Below are positions 21,090-30,440 of a stretch of DNA of 64,000 nucleotides, piece after piece; within the stretch, counting starts at the first letter, position 1, and each line of letters opens with the position of its first letter. Origin of the DNA: Porphyromonas gingivicanis JCM 15907 (GTDB lineage Bacteria > Bacteroidota > Bacteroidia > Bacteroidales > Porphyromonadaceae); NCBI RefSeq assembly GCF_000614585.1, contig NZ_BAKX01000003.1, positions 248,001-312,000 on the forward strand, given 5' to 3'. Below the pieces are notes generated by a model. That model saw only the letters and a program-made list of their open reading frames with translations. It ran no database searches and was not told the DNA's origin. Made by a program: the position numbers and the translations under genes.

Positions 21090-21090
21090 A

Positions 21091-21360
21091 ATGTATTTAG
21101 ATTCAGCTAAGAAGAAAGAGATCTTCGGACAGTATGGACAGTCGTCTAACGACACAGGTAGCGTAGAAAGCCAAGTAGCACTTTTTACCTATCGTATTGC
21201 TCACCTTACAGAGCACCTCAAATCTAATAAGAAAGACTTCGCAACAGCGCGTGCCCTTAAGATGTTGGTAGGTAAGCGTCGTCGTCTTTTGGATTATGTA
21301 GCTAAGAAAGATATTGAGCGCTATCGTGCTCTTATTGCTAAGTTGGGTATCCGTCGCTAA
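21091..21360 (+). CDS. rpsO: 30S ribosomal protein S15
   Basis: 89 residues, complete. DTGSVESQVALFTYRIAHLTEHLKSNKKD and LVGKRRRLLDYV are the family signature, covering the 16S helix-22/three-way-junction contact surface. It has its own promoter and two hairpins downstream and is probably transcribed alone. Confidence 0.97.
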   Translation: MYLDSAKKKEIFGQYGQSSNDTGSVESQVALFTYRIAHLTEHLKSNKKDFATARALKMLVGKRRRLLDYVAKKDIERYRALIAKLGIRR

Positions 21361-21426
21361 AAAGACACGATCCCCTAAGAATGTTATCCTTAGGGATACT
21401 TTCTAAACACTTTACAAATCATTTAT

Positions 21427-21470
21427 AACTCTCGGTTGTTCTACAAAAGAACTTCCGAGAGTTCTTTTGT
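21427..21470 (+). terminator. Intrinsic terminator downstream of rpsO
   Basis: AACTCTCGG (21427-21435) pairs with CCGAGAGTT (21455-21463), followed by CTTTTG. Confidence 0.75.
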
Positions 21471-21557
21471 AGGGATTATATTTTTCTTGAACTAACTTTT
21501 TTTTGAGTGCATCATTAGACGCACTCGTACTCTTCCCAGTCATAAATCTGATAGGAC

Positions 21558-21640
21558 AAAACCATAGAACCTTTTACCCGAAAGCATGGAACCTTTTAAC
21601 TTCAACCATTAAGGGTTTGTAAGGAAAGCATTAACCCTTC
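21558..21640. repeat. Intergenic palindromic repeat cluster B
   Basis: Read on the minus strand, three or four degenerate copies of the shared motif: AAAAGGTTCTATGGTTTT (21558-21575), AAAAGGTTCCATGCTTTC (21580-21597) and GAAGGGTTAATGCTTTC (21624-21640), with a mixed copy AACCATTAAGGGTTT (21604-21618) between them. Confidence 0.65.
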
Positions 21641-21828
21641 AAAATGCTACGTTATATGTTGCCTATTTTCTTTTTTGTACAACATTGCTACCTATCTTCA
21701 CCGAAACTGCTCGAAAGAGAAAATAGCATTGTTGGGTTTGAGGGTACTTCACTTTCATTCTGAAAAAACGAACCCTATCTTTTCAAGCTCTTTTTGGGAG
21801 CTTGTGTAGAGCTATTTATTGAAAAATC

Positions 21829-21859
21829 TTGGTTGCACGGTCTAAAAGTTCTACTTTTG
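21829..21859 (+). promoter_or_regulatory. queA operon promoter
   Basis: TTG (21829-21831), 20 bases, then TACTTTTG (21852-21859). Matches the Bacteroidetes consensus, about 25-70 bases before the candidate queA starts. Confidence 0.65.
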
Positions 21860-21884
21860 TGCTTGATTTACGGATGGATAATCT

Positions 21885-23126
21885 ATGCAGTCCATTAGCG
21901 CAATGAAAAGAGAGATAGAATCTATTTCAATGAAGGAGTATGATTATCTCCTCCCCGATGAAGCAATTGCTCGCTATCCTTTAGAGGATCGCTCTTCTTG
22001 CCAGTTGCTACACTATAATCGTGGAAACCTATCGACGCATCTCTTCTCCGAAATAGCCTCTTTGCTTCCGACTAATAGTTTATTGGTTAGAAACAATACA
22101 AGAGTTATAAGGGCTCGCATCTATTTGCACAAAAGTACAGGCGCACAGATAGAACTACTCTGTTTAGAGCCTGTTAGCCCCTCGCAATATGAATGCTCTT
22201 TGACGGCAACTGAGAGTTGTGTGTGGCGTTGTATGGTAGGCAATGCTCGTAAGTGGAAAGAGGGGGCACTCGAGCGAGAGGTCTGTTTTGAAGGAGAGAA
22301 TTCTTTTACTTTCAGAGCCGAACGTATCGAGAAAGACCTCATCCGCTTCTCTTGGGATAATCCATCTTTTTCCTTTGGACACATCTTGGAGCAGGTAGGT
22401 ATATTACCTATTCCCCCTTACCTCAATAGAGCGACCGAAGAGCGAGACAATAGAGACTACCAAACTGTCTATGCCGTGAATAAAGGTTCGGTGGCAGCTC
22501 CCACGGCAGGATTGCACTTTACGGATAGAGAGTTTGAGCAAATTACCCAGAGGGGAATACCCGTTGCCGATGTTACTCTACACGTTGGGGCGGGAACCTT
22601 TCTCCCTGTTAAGTCAGACAGCATTGCAGAACACTCTATGCATCAGGAGTTGTGCATCGTAGAGCGTGCTACCATAGAGCAACTGCTCGATCACACCGAC
22701 CAAATCATAGCGATAGGCACAACAAGCGTTCGCACGTTGGAAAGTCTTTATTATGTTGCACTCAATCATCTGGATGAACTGACAACATCTGAAGAAGGGG
22801 CTTCTCTCCCAGTAGTAGATCAGTGGGAGCCCTACACAACTCCAGATAGCGAAGAGACTACAAGAGACCTTTTGCAAAGGTTGCTATTTAGAATGCAAGA
22901 GTTAGAGCTTTCTTCTGTCGTATTTGCTACTACTTTGTTGATTATACCAGGCTATCGTTTCCATATTGTAAAAGGGCTTGTAACTAATTTTCATCAGCCC
23001 AAGAGTACACTTTTACTCATGATAGCAGCACTGTTAGGCGAGAATTGGAAAGCAATGTACGACTATGCTCTTGCGCATAACTACCGTTTTTTGAGTTATG
23101 GTGATGCCTCTCTTTTACTACCTTGA
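21885..23126 (+). CDS. queA: S-adenosylmethionine:tRNA ribosyltransferase-isomerase
   Basis: Adds the cyclopentene ring precursor in queuosine synthesis on tRNA. Signatures: DYLLPDEAIARYPLEDRSSCQLL, GILPIPPYLNR, VNKGSVAAPTAGLHFTDREF, DVTLHVGAGTFLPV and NFHQPKSTLLLMIAAL. The real start may be the ATG at 21931 (MKEYDYLLPDEAI), which matches the family better. The ATGs at 21885 and 21903 add a tail of ~15 residues. First gene of a plus-strand operon through hemW. Confidence 0.92.
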   Translation: MQSISAMKREIESISMKEYDYLLPDEAIARYPLEDRSSCQLLHYNRGNLSTHLFSEIASLLPTNSLLVRNNTRVIRARIYLHKSTGAQIELLCLEPVSPSQYECSLTATESCVWRCMVGNARKWKEGALEREVCFEGENSFTFRAERIEKDLIRFSWDNPSFSFGHILEQVGILPIPPYLNRATEERDNRDYQTVYAVNKGSVAAPTAGLHFTDREFEQITQRGIPVADVTLHVGAGTFLPVKSDSIAEHSMHQELCIVERATIEQLLDHTDQIIAIGTTSVRTLESLYYVALNHLDELTTSEEGASLPVVDQWEPYTTPDSEETTRDLLQRLLFRMQELELSSVVFATTLLIIPGYRFHIVKGLVTNFHQPKSTLLLMIAALLGENWKAMYDYALAHNYRFLSYGDASLLLP

Positions 23127-23148
23127 ACTTTTTATAAAATGAAATAGT

Positions 23149-23361
23149 ATGACAACTAAACATTATATCGTTGAGGGAATGCATTGTCCCCATTGTAAAC
23201 AAACCGTGCAAAACGTGGCAGAGACCACCAAAGGAGTTCTAAAGGCAGAAGTCTCTTTAGAAGAAAAAACATTAGTATTAGAAGTAGAAGAGTCCGTTTT
23301 CAATGAAACTTTTTTGATAGAGTCCATCGGAGAAGAAGGATTTAAGACCATTCGTAAGTAA
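23149..23361 (+). CDS. Heavy-metal-associated (HMA) domain protein, CopZ-like
   Basis: A free-standing HMA domain of 70 residues with the metal-binding motif GMHCPHC (C13, C16) and a ferredoxin-like beta-alpha-beta pattern. Usually a copper chaperone, or a mercury-type carrier in other settings. No P-type ATPase or metal regulator is nearby. It lies in an operon between queA (22 bases) and panC (2 bases), so metal specificity is open. Confidence 0.85.
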   Translation: MTTKHYIVEGMHCPHCKQTVQNVAETTKGVLKAEVSLEEKTLVLEVEESVFNETFLIESIGEEGFKTIRK

Positions 23362-23363
23362 AG

Positions 23364-24211
23364 ATGAAAATCGTAGCTACTAAGAAGGAGCTTACAGCTC
23401 TCCTTGATGCCGAGAGAGTACAGGGCAAAAGTATAGGTTTAGTACCCACTATGGGAGCTCTTCATGAGGGCCATTTGAGCCTGGTAGAACAGGCTGTAAA
23501 GGACTATGATATCTGTGTGGTGAGCATTTTTGTTAATCCAAAACAATTCAATAATCCTCAAGATCTTGTTACCTATCCTCGTCAGCCTGAGCAAGATATT
23601 CAACTCTTAGAAAAGGCTGGATGTAACTACCTTTTTATGCCCACCGAAGAAGAGGTATATGAGCAGGGGGCTGTAGAAAGAGAGTTTCACTTTGGTCCCA
23701 TTGCAGAGGTAATGGAGGGTATTAAGCGTCCTGGACATTTCGAGGGAGTAGCCTTATTGTAAGTAAGCTTTTCGAATTGGTAAAACCTGATGGGGCTTTC
23801 TTTGGAGAGAAAGATTATCAACAAATAGCCATTATCCGCTCTATGGTAGCCCAGTGCGGATTTGAACTCGATATTATAGCTATGCCTATTGTACGTGAAG
23901 CCTCTGGTTTAGCTTTAAGTAGTCGTAATCAGCGTTTAACAGAGCAAACTCGCCCCAATGCTCCAAAGATTTACCAAAAGCTCCGTGAGAGTTTGGACTG
24001 GAAGAACAATGGAAAAACACCTCGGGATGTAGAGAAACAAGTTACCGAAGAGCTCAATGCAGAGCCTCACTTAGAGGTTGAATATTATACGATAGTAGAT
24101 GCTACTTCTCTGCAACCTATTGAATCTTGGAACGATGCCACCCAAACTATTGGTTGCATCGCTTGTTACTGTGGAGAGGTGCGCCTCATAGATAATATCT
24201 TTTATACATGA
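23364..24211 (+). CDS. panC: Pantothenate synthetase (frameshifted)
   Basis: Joins pantoate and beta-alanine. The N-terminal part has LVPTMGALHEGHLSLV (HxGH nucleotide motif), VSIFVNPKQFNNPQDL and YPRQPEQDIQLLE. The break is at 23755-23760, after RPGHFEGVA. The next frame gives IVSKLFELVKPDGAFFGEKDYQQIAIIRSM (KMSKS-like region), then ASGLALSSRNQRL. One added base gives about 282 residues, the usual length. coaX at 4608 acts next in the CoA pathway. The 3' end overlaps the next gene by 4 bases (ATGA). Confidence 0.92.
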
Positions 24212-25796
24212 TTAGAATAACCACTCATAGAGGGAGAGGAGAGGTTAGAGCCATTTTGCTCTCTCTACTATGTTCACTTTTTTTGTTGCAAGGGTGCGCT
24301 ACTCGTAAATCTAAAGAGAGTGAGCCAAGGAGAGCAACGTCTGCTCCTTTGAGAGAGGTACTTTCTCCTATTGCTCAGAAAAGTGTGGTTATTCCTTTCA
24401 AATACAGCAAAGAACCCGAAATACGAGGAGTATGGCTCACAACTATTTATGGATTAGATTGGCCTCATGCTCCCGCCACAACACGAAATGCGATGAGAAA
24501 GCAGAGGGAGGAATTGTGTCAAATTTTAGACCGTTTAGCCTCTGCCAATTTTAACACAGTCTTTTTTCAGGTTCGTCTAAGAGGAGATTTACTTTACTCT
24601 TCAGACATAGAACCAATGGCTTCAATACTAACAGGCAAGAGTGGTTTCACTCACTTGGATTATGATCCATTGGCTTTTGCCGTAGAGGAGTGTCACAAGC
24701 GAGGTTTAACGCTCCATGCTTGGATTGTTACATTACCCATTGGTACTGATAAGCATGTAAAGTCTTTGGGCAATAGAGGTGTATGGGGGCGACATCGCTC
24801 TTGGTGTATTTCTCACAAAGGGGAGTGGTATTTAGATCCTGGACTGCCAGAAGTGCGCCAATATATCGCCTCTCTTTCGAAAGATTTGGTGAAGCGGTAC
24901 GATGTAGATGGTATTCATTTTGACTACATTCGTTATCCAGAACATGCCTCTTCTTTTAAAGATCAAGCCTCTTATCTAAAGTATGGAAAGGGAAAAGAGA
25001 AGAATGTTTGGCGAGTAGAGAACATTTCTTCTCTGCTTCGAGAAGTAGCACAAGACATCCGAGCACTCAAACCACATGTGCTGATTAGTGCTGCTACACT
25101 GGGTAAATTTCGCACCTTGCCTGATTATCCCAAAGTGGGATGGACTTGTCGAGAAAGCGTATTTCAAGACCCTATACGATGGCATAAAGAGGGAAGTATA
25201 GACTTCATTGTTCCGATGATGTATTATAAGGATCATCTCTTCGACCCTTTCCTCTTTGATTGGAAAAAGCAGATACCCTCTCTACCATTGTGGCGGGATT
25301 AGGGGTGTATCGAGTGGATGATAATAGCCGCTGGCATCCTACTACCATAGCCCAGCAAATAAAACTTTCGACCGAGCAAAAAATGGCAGGGGTTTGCTTC
25401 TATCGAGAAGAGAATATTCGCCCTCGAAGAAAAGGAGTAGACCAAATTATTGCTCGTCATTTTGCTTCTCCTGTTCGTATGTACCCTTTTAAGAGTAGGG
25501 CTTTAGAAACACCTCCTGCTCCGACTAATTTGCTTCTAACTCGACTAAATGAAAAAAAAGTGCAAATATCTTGGGAGATAGCAGATCAATTTAAGTCTGC
25601 TACCATTTACAATCTATTTTTACGCAAAAAGAGTACTACGTCATCCACGGAAGAGGATGTATTATTGGTCCCCCTTATCTATGGGAACAAGGTGATAGTC
25701 TCTTCCGAAATGCTCCAAGATGCTGATTTTCTTCGTGTCGAAGCACTGGATAGAGCGTTTAATATAGGAGGGGTTTCTCAGCCTTTGTATCTCTAA
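24208..25796 (+). CDS. Family-10-like glycosyl hydrolase lipoprotein (GHL10; frameshifted)
   Basis: Exported protein, about 529 residues repaired. The signal peptide ends LLQGCATRKS (lipobox Cys near residue 29). The TIM-barrel GHL10/DUF187 domain starts EIRGVWLTTIYGLDWPHAP, with FNTVFFQVRLRGDLLYSS, YDVDGIHFDYIRYPE and DFIVPMMYYKDH as landmarks. Break at 25264-25268 in an A run (five A where six would restore WKKADTLSTIVAGLGVYRVDD). The C-terminal domain is fibronectin-III-like (PPAPTNLLLTRLNEKKVQISWEI). Members are proposed to cut glycans such as peptidoglycan or exopolysaccharide; substrate unknown here. Confidence 0.8.
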
Positions 25797-25812
25797 ACAG
25801 AGTAGGGAATAG

Positions 25813-26946
25813 ATGGCAGGACTTTATATTCACGTTCCTTTTTGTGCCTCTCGTTGTATTTACTGTGATTTCTATTCGCAGACCAATGCGCAACTAAAAA
25901 AAGATTTTGTCGTTGCTCTCTGTCGAGAAATAGAGCTATTAAAGGACTCCTTAACGGAATTTGCGCCTTTTAGTACAGTTTATTTTGGAGGAGGTACTCC
26001 CTCTCTGCTTTCTATACACGAGTTAGCGACGATTATAGAATGTTTGCTTTCTAATGTCTCTATTCTGCCAAGTGCGGAATGGACTCTTGAGGCTAATCCC
26101 GATGATGTGCGTCTTGATTATGCTCATGGGTTAAAAGGGCTTGGAGTCAATCGAGTTAGCTTGGGAGTGCAGAGTTTTTCAGACAGAGAACTCGCATTCT
26201 TGGGAAGGAGACATTCTGGAGAACAGGTCTATCAAGCAATAGATGCTCTGCGAAGGGAGTCTATAAATAACATTAGTGTAGATCTCATTTATGCCCTACC
26301 CAATCAAACAAAAGAGCAGTGGCATAAAAATGTACAGAATGCCATTGAGTTGGAAGTGCCTCATATATCATCGTATCATCTGATTTGTGAAGAGAATACC
26401 CCCCTATACAAATTAGTGGATCGAGGGGCAATAGTTCTTCCTAAGGAGGAACAGGGAATCGAAGCCTACTACTATTTAATACAGGAGTTAGAACGAGTCG
26501 GATTTAAGCATTATGAAATCTCTAATTTTGCCAAGGAGGGATACATCTCTTGTCACAACTCTGCCTATTGGAATAGAACTCCTTATTTCGGATTAGGACC
26601 TTCGGCGCATAGTTACATTCCAGAGAGGCGTTGGTCTAATGTTGCTGATTTGCGCTCTTACATAGACAGAGTTGGCTTAAACGAACTCCCAAAAGATTTC
26701 GAAGAGAGACTCTCTCTTAAAGATCAGTATAATGAATGGATTATGTTGGGGCTACGTACCCGTGAGGGAATTGACACGAAATTATTACAAGAGAGCTTGG
26801 GACAAGAATATTATACTTTGTTAAAGAGGCAGGCAGCTCCATTTTGTCAAAAAGGTTGGCTTGAATGGAAAGGTAACTATTTGCAATCTACCTCACAAGG
26901 TTTTATATTTGTGGATGGTATCATTAGAGATATATTTAGCCTTTAG
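25813..26946 (+). CDS. hemW: Radical SAM protein HemW (HemN-like)
   Basis: 377 residues with the radical SAM cluster motif CASRCIYC (C-x3-C-x2-C) near the start, VYFGGGTPSLL, EANPDDV, RVSLGVQSFSDREL and ISNFAKEGYISCHNSAYW. The length and the absence of the HemN N-terminal extension favour HemW, a heme-carrier or radical SAM chaperone, over coproporphyrinogen dehydrogenase HemN. Last gene of the queA run, 16 bases after the glycosidase-like gene. Confidence 0.88.
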   Translation: MAGLYIHVPFCASRCIYCDFYSQTNAQLKKDFVVALCREIELLKDSLTEFAPFSTVYFGGGTPSLLSIHELATIIECLLSNVSILPSAEWTLEANPDDVRLDYAHGLKGLGVNRVSLGVQSFSDRELAFLGRRHSGEQVYQAIDALRRESINNISVDLIYALPNQTKEQWHKNVQNAIELEVPHISSYHLICEENTPLYKLVDRGAIVLPKEEQGIEAYYYLIQELERVGFKHYEISNFAKEGYISCHNSAYWNRTPYFGLGPSAHSYIPERRWSNVADLRSYIDRVGLNELPKDFEERLSLKDQYNEWIMLGLRTREGIDTKLLQESLGQEYYTLLKRQAAPFCQKGWLEWKGNYLQSTSQGFIFVDGIIRDIFSL

Positions 26947-26986
26947 TGTTTTGTAGAATATAAATCTTCTTTTGAGGTATTTAGTT

Positions 26987-27670
26987 ATGAAAAGATTCTT
27001 TGCAGTAGCTATTACTATTGTAGCACAAATTCTTTTTTTCTCCTCTTTTGCTCAAAATCTGCGTGGATTGCGTATTACATCTGAGGAATATCCTATTATT
27101 GTTTACATTGACCAACAGGAGATTTCCATGCCTACCATGAGCTGTTTTGTCGCCAATTTGGAACGAAGCTACTATCATATTAAGATTTACCGCTCCTCTC
27201 GTTTCGGAGGCAAAGAGAGATGTGTTTATAACCAAAAAGTGTATTACAACGGAAGAGGAGTTGTAAATATCGTGGTAGGTTCTGACTATGGCGATTCTTT
27301 CCCCTGGCCTCCTCAAGATAGCGAAGACAACTGGGACAATGGGAATGGGTGGAATAATTATGGTAAGGAAATGTCCTCCGACCAGTTTGAGACCTTTTAT
27401 AAGAAGTACAAAAAGCTCTCTTTTGAAAGTGAACGAGAGGAGCTATTGAGCTATGTACTATCTTACTCCATGCTTTATTCGGCACAAGCCCTGCGCTTGG
27501 TAAAGGATTGTTCATTCAATAGCGAAAAAAAGAAACTAATCGAAAAAGTTTATCCCAATATAATTGACAAACACAACTTTTATCAAGTGATAGAGGAACT
27601 CGACTTTTCTTCGGACAAAGAGGAGATGTACAAGAAGTTGAGTAAACTCAATCAAGATGCTAAATGGTAA
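26987..27670 (+). CDS. Exported DUF4476-domain protein
   Basis: About 227 residues from ATG 26987, chosen because it starts a signal peptide (MKRFFAVAITIVAQILFFSSFAQ). An in-frame TTG at 26972 lacks support. The N-terminal half is beta-rich (YPIIVYIDQQEISMP). A Gly/Asn/Trp linker follows (DNWDNGNGWNNYG). The C-terminal DUF4476 helices read MSSDQFETFYKKYKKLSFESEREELL. Found widely in Bacteroidetes, function unknown. Confidence 0.75.
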   Translation: MKRFFAVAITIVAQILFFSSFAQNLRGLRITSEEYPIIVYIDQQEISMPTMSCFVANLERSYYHIKIYRSSRFGGKERCVYNQKVYYNGRGVVNIVVGSDYGDSFPWPPQDSEDNWDNGNGWNNYGKEMSSDQFETFYKKYKKLSFESEREELLSYVLSYSMLYSAQALRLVKDCSFNSEKKKLIEKVYPNIIDKHNFYQVIEELDFSSDKEEMYKKLSKLNQDAKW

Positions 27671-27756
27671 CTTTTTATAATATTTCCGAGAGGAGTGAAC
27701 TTTTTCTTTTGTATAACTATTCTGTAGTTGACAATACAAAGTAACTAATTCGTATT

Positions 27757-28227
27757 ATGAAACGTCTATTGATTAATCTATTTTCCATAGGAGTACTCCT
27801 CTCAGGAAGTGCTTTGCAGGTCTCCTGTCAAAATAACACAAAAACAGACAAAAAGGAAGTTTCTTACATAAAGGAAATAGATGCCGCTTTTATGAAAGAG
27901 CATATTTTCGATTATGAAAAGAATCCTACGAAATTTGTGTATAAGGGAAACAAACCTGCTGTTATTGATTTCTATGCTAATTGGTGTGGTCCATGTCGTC
28001 AATTGGCTCCTAAGTTGGAGCGTGTAATTCATTCATATAATGGAGAGGTAATTCTCTACAAAGTAAATGTGGATAACAATAGAGAGCTTGCCAGACAATT
28101 TGCCGTAGAAAGCATTCCCATGGTATTATTTATACCTGTTAAAGACACTCCTTATCAAACTATGGGTAACCTTCCCGAAGCCTCTATAAAGGAGTATATC
28201 GAGAAAATTCTACCTAAGAAGAAGTAA
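27757..28227 (+). CDS. Thioredoxin-fold exported protein
   Basis: 156 residues: an N-terminal signal, possibly lipoprotein type (Cys at residue 24 in QVSCQN, a weak lipobox), then a thioredoxin domain with the active site W-C77-G-P-C80 (YANWCGPCRQLAPKLE) and the cis-Pro loop VESIPMVLF. It probably exchanges disulfides or reduces envelope partners. It is followed by tpx, 73 bases on. Confidence 0.85.
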   Translation: MKRLLINLFSIGVLLSGSALQVSCQNNTKTDKKEVSYIKEIDAAFMKEHIFDYEKNPTKFVYKGNKPAVIDFYANWCGPCRQLAPKLERVIHSYNGEVILYKVNVDNNRELARQFAVESIPMVLFIPVKDTPYQTMGNLPEASIKEYIEKILPKKK

Positions 28228-28300
28228 CTATTTGCACAATACAGCAGTTATCACTAACTTAGCTGTGTAAAATGAACAGACTATAATTTTACAGAATAAA

Positions 28301-28807
28301 ATGACAACAATCAAACTAAAAGGGACAATAGATATAAACCTCTCTGGTAATATGCCTGAGGTTGGAGCTATCGCACCAGACTTTACTGCTGTAAAGCAAG
28401 ATCTTAGCGAGGTAAAGTTGAGCGATTATAAGGGAAAGAAGGTAATTATCAACGTTTTCCCAAGTGTAGATACGGCTGTTTGCGCTGCCAGTGTGCGCCG
28501 CTTTAATGAAGAAGCCGCTAAGTTGGATAATTGTGCAGTACTTTGTGTATCAAAGGATTTGCCTTTTGCACTGGGACGTTTCTGTGGAGCAGAAGGTATC
28601 ACGGGGGTAGAAACGGTTTCAATGTTCCGTTGTGATTGCTTCGAAAAAGGGTATGGACTCCTTATGGAAACAGGACCCTTGAAAGGGCTTTTGGCGCGTG
28701 CCGTTATTGTGGTAGACGAAGAAGGAAAAGTTATATACACTCAATTGGTGCCAGAGGTTACTCAAGAGCCCGATTACGAAAAGACAATTGTAGCCATAAA
28801 GGGATAA
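28301..28807 (+). CDS. tpx: Thiol peroxidase (Tpx, atypical 2-Cys peroxiredoxin)
   Basis: Reduces hydroperoxides using thioredoxin. Peroxidatic C61 in [15 protein letters not shown] and resolving C95 in [10 protein letters not shown] sit at the family positions. 168 residues, complete. It lies next to a thioredoxin-fold gene, and trxB is at 17936. A terminator-like hairpin follows. Confidence 0.95.
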   Translation: MTTIKLKGTIDINLSGNMPEVGAIAPDFTAVKQDLSEVKLSDYKGKKVIINVFPSVDTAVCAASVRRFNEEAAKLDNCAVLCVSKDLPFALGRFCGAEGITGVETVSMFRCDCFEKGYGLLMETGPLKGLLARAVIVVDEEGKVIYTQLVPEVTQEPDYEKTIVAIKG

Positions 28808-28894
28808 ATACCTATCCCATAGAGATATAAAGGAAATGATTATACTCTTTCCTTTCCCTTTATAGGGGTATATGTTTCATGTGTTGGTGTGTTG

Positions 28895-28934
28895 GGCCAC
28901 TGTTGTTACTGTTTTAGGTACGCAGTGGCCTTTT
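28895..28934 (+). terminator. Terminator-like hairpin after tpx
   Basis: GGCCACTG (28895-28902) pairs perfectly with CAGTGGCC (28923-28930), followed by TTTT. The loop is long (20 bases). Confidence 0.6.
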
Positions 28935-28986
28935 CGTAAGTTTAGACTAAGCTTTTTAGTAGCATATTGCTTAATATTTATCGTTT

Positions 28987-30003
28987 ATGAAGCATCTTTC
29001 CATAGTGCAAATGGTAGGTTCTCTATTGATTGCTCCTGCCCTCCTTCTTACCTCTTGCTCAAATGAGCGCTCCTCTTCTAAAGACTCTTCTGCCGAACAG
29101 GGTAGTGCCACAACTAATCGTACCGAGAAAGAGGATAAATTATTTTCTGCCGACAGTGCTTATAGCTATATTGCCCATCAAGTTTCTTTTGGACCAAGAG
29201 TACCTAATACAGAAGGCCATAAGGCTTGTAGAGAGTGGTTGGTGCAGAAACTGTCTTCGTTCGGAGCTCAAGTGGTGCGCCAAGAAACTACTGTTACAGC
29301 CCATGATGGGAAGAAGTTAGATATAACCAATATAATAGGCTCTTTTAATCCGGATAATCCTAATCGAATATTGTTATTAGCGCATTGGGATACTCGTCCT
29401 ATCGCCGACCATGACCCTAACGAAAATTTGCGTAGTGAACCCATATTGGGTGCAGACGATGGAGGAAGTGGAGTGGCGGTTCTTTTAGAGATAGCTCGTC
29501 AGTTACAAAAGTCCAATACATCATTGGGTATTGATATTCTTTTGGCAGATGCCGAAGATTATGGAGTCTCTAACGACGAAGAGTCTTGGTGTTTAGGCTC
29601 TACTTACTGGAGCAAAAATCCTCATGTGGCTAATTATAGAGCCGATTGGGGTATACTTCTTGATATGGTAGGCGCTAAGGGGGCAAAGTTTAGATGGGAG
29701 ATTTTCTCTAAAATCCATGCACCTTATCTGCTGACGGCTATTTGGGATATTGCTTATCGCTTGGGATATGGTTCACTCTTTATTCAGGCAGATGGTGCAG
29801 CCCTTACAGATGACCATGTTCCTGTAATTAAGAACTTGGGCATTCCTACTATCAATATTGTTAATTATGATCCTGATAGGCCCAATGGTTTCGGAGGGCA
29901 TTGGCATACCCATAAGGATGACTTAGATAACATAGACCCAACTGTTTTAGAAGCAGTAGGACACACTGTAATGACCTTTTTGAAACAACAAGAGAAGAAA
30001 TAA
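28987..30003 (+). CDS. Glutaminyl-peptide cyclotransferase-like M28 lipoprotein
   Basis: 338 residues. Lipobox LLTSCSN at the N terminus. The M28 fold is close to glutaminyl cyclases, which convert N-terminal Gln to pyroglutamate: LLAHWDTRPIADHDP (metal region), ILGADDGGSGVAVLLE (zinc Asp), ILLADAEDYG (Glu) and LTDDHVPVIKNLGIPTINIV (zinc His). Glutaminyl cyclase is characteristic of oral Porphyromonadaceae, where many exported proteins begin with Gln after signal cleavage. A plain aminopeptidase is the alternative. sufE starts 2 bases after its stop. Confidence 0.82.
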   Translation: MKHLSIVQMVGSLLIAPALLLTSCSNERSSSKDSSAEQGSATTNRTEKEDKLFSADSAYSYIAHQVSFGPRVPNTEGHKACREWLVQKLSSFGAQVVRQETTVTAHDGKKLDITNIIGSFNPDNPNRILLLAHWDTRPIADHDPNENLRSEPILGADDGGSGVAVLLEIARQLQKSNTSLGIDILLADAEDYGVSNDEESWCLGSTYWSKNPHVANYRADWGILLDMVGAKGAKFRWEIFSKIHAPYLLTAIWDIAYRLGYGSLFIQADGAALTDDHVPVIKNLGIPTINIVNYDPDRPNGFGGHWHTHKDDLDNIDPTVLEAVGHTVMTFLKQQEKK

Positions 30004-30005
30004 CT

Positions 30006-30437
30006 ATGAGCCAAAACGTATTACAAGAGGTCCAAAATGAAATTATTGAGGAGTTTGCGCCCTTCGATGATTGGATGGATCGTTATGCTTTATTGATAGA
30101 TATGGGCAACTCTTTGGAGCCTTTGCCTGAAGAGTATAAGATACCCCAAAATATAATTGAGGGATGCCAAAGCAGGGTTTGGATAAAGGCTTCTTTGACT
30201 CAAGAGGGAAAATTACATCTATTGGCAGATAGTGATGCTCTCATTGTGAAAGGTATTGCCGCCTTACTTCTTCGTGTTTTTAACAATCAAGACCCTAAAG
30301 AGATACTCTCAACAGAGCTTTTCTTTTTGGAGGAATTGGGGCTAAAAGAACATCTCTCTCCAACGAGAAGCAATGGGCTACTCTCGATGATTGGGCGTAT
30401 CCTACAATATGCAAGAGAGTTTACAGCAAAGGAGTGA
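30006..30437 (+). CDS. sufE: SufE-like sulfur acceptor protein
   Basis: 143 residues. It takes persulfide from SufS for iron-sulfur cluster assembly. The acceptor Cys is C54 in IIEGCQSRVWI, preceded by the DWMDRYALLIDMG helix, the family pattern. No other suf gene is in view. It is embedded in a tight operon after the glutaminyl cyclase and before a DUF2156 gene. Confidence 0.92.
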   Translation: MSQNVLQEVQNEIIEEFAPFDDWMDRYALLIDMGNSLEPLPEEYKIPQNIIEGCQSRVWIKASLTQEGKLHLLADSDALIVKGIAALLLRVFNNQDPKEILSTELFFLEELGLKEHLSPTRSNGLLSMIGRILQYAREFTAKE

Positions 30438-30440
30438 ACA

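Larger units (their letters stand above)
21361..21884. other. Long intergenic region between rpsO and queA
   Basis: No gene. It contains a weak hairpin (ATCCCCTAAG/CTTAGGGAT near 21369-21397), a clear terminator at 21427-21470, a GAGTGC/GCACTC hairpin at 21505-21526, repeat cluster B at 21558-21640 and the queA promoter near 21829-21859. Confidence 0.6.

Noticed and set aside
28872-29066. 64-codon ORF overlapping the glutaminyl cyclase start
   Set aside because: It overlaps a terminator hairpin and the signal peptide of the real gene.
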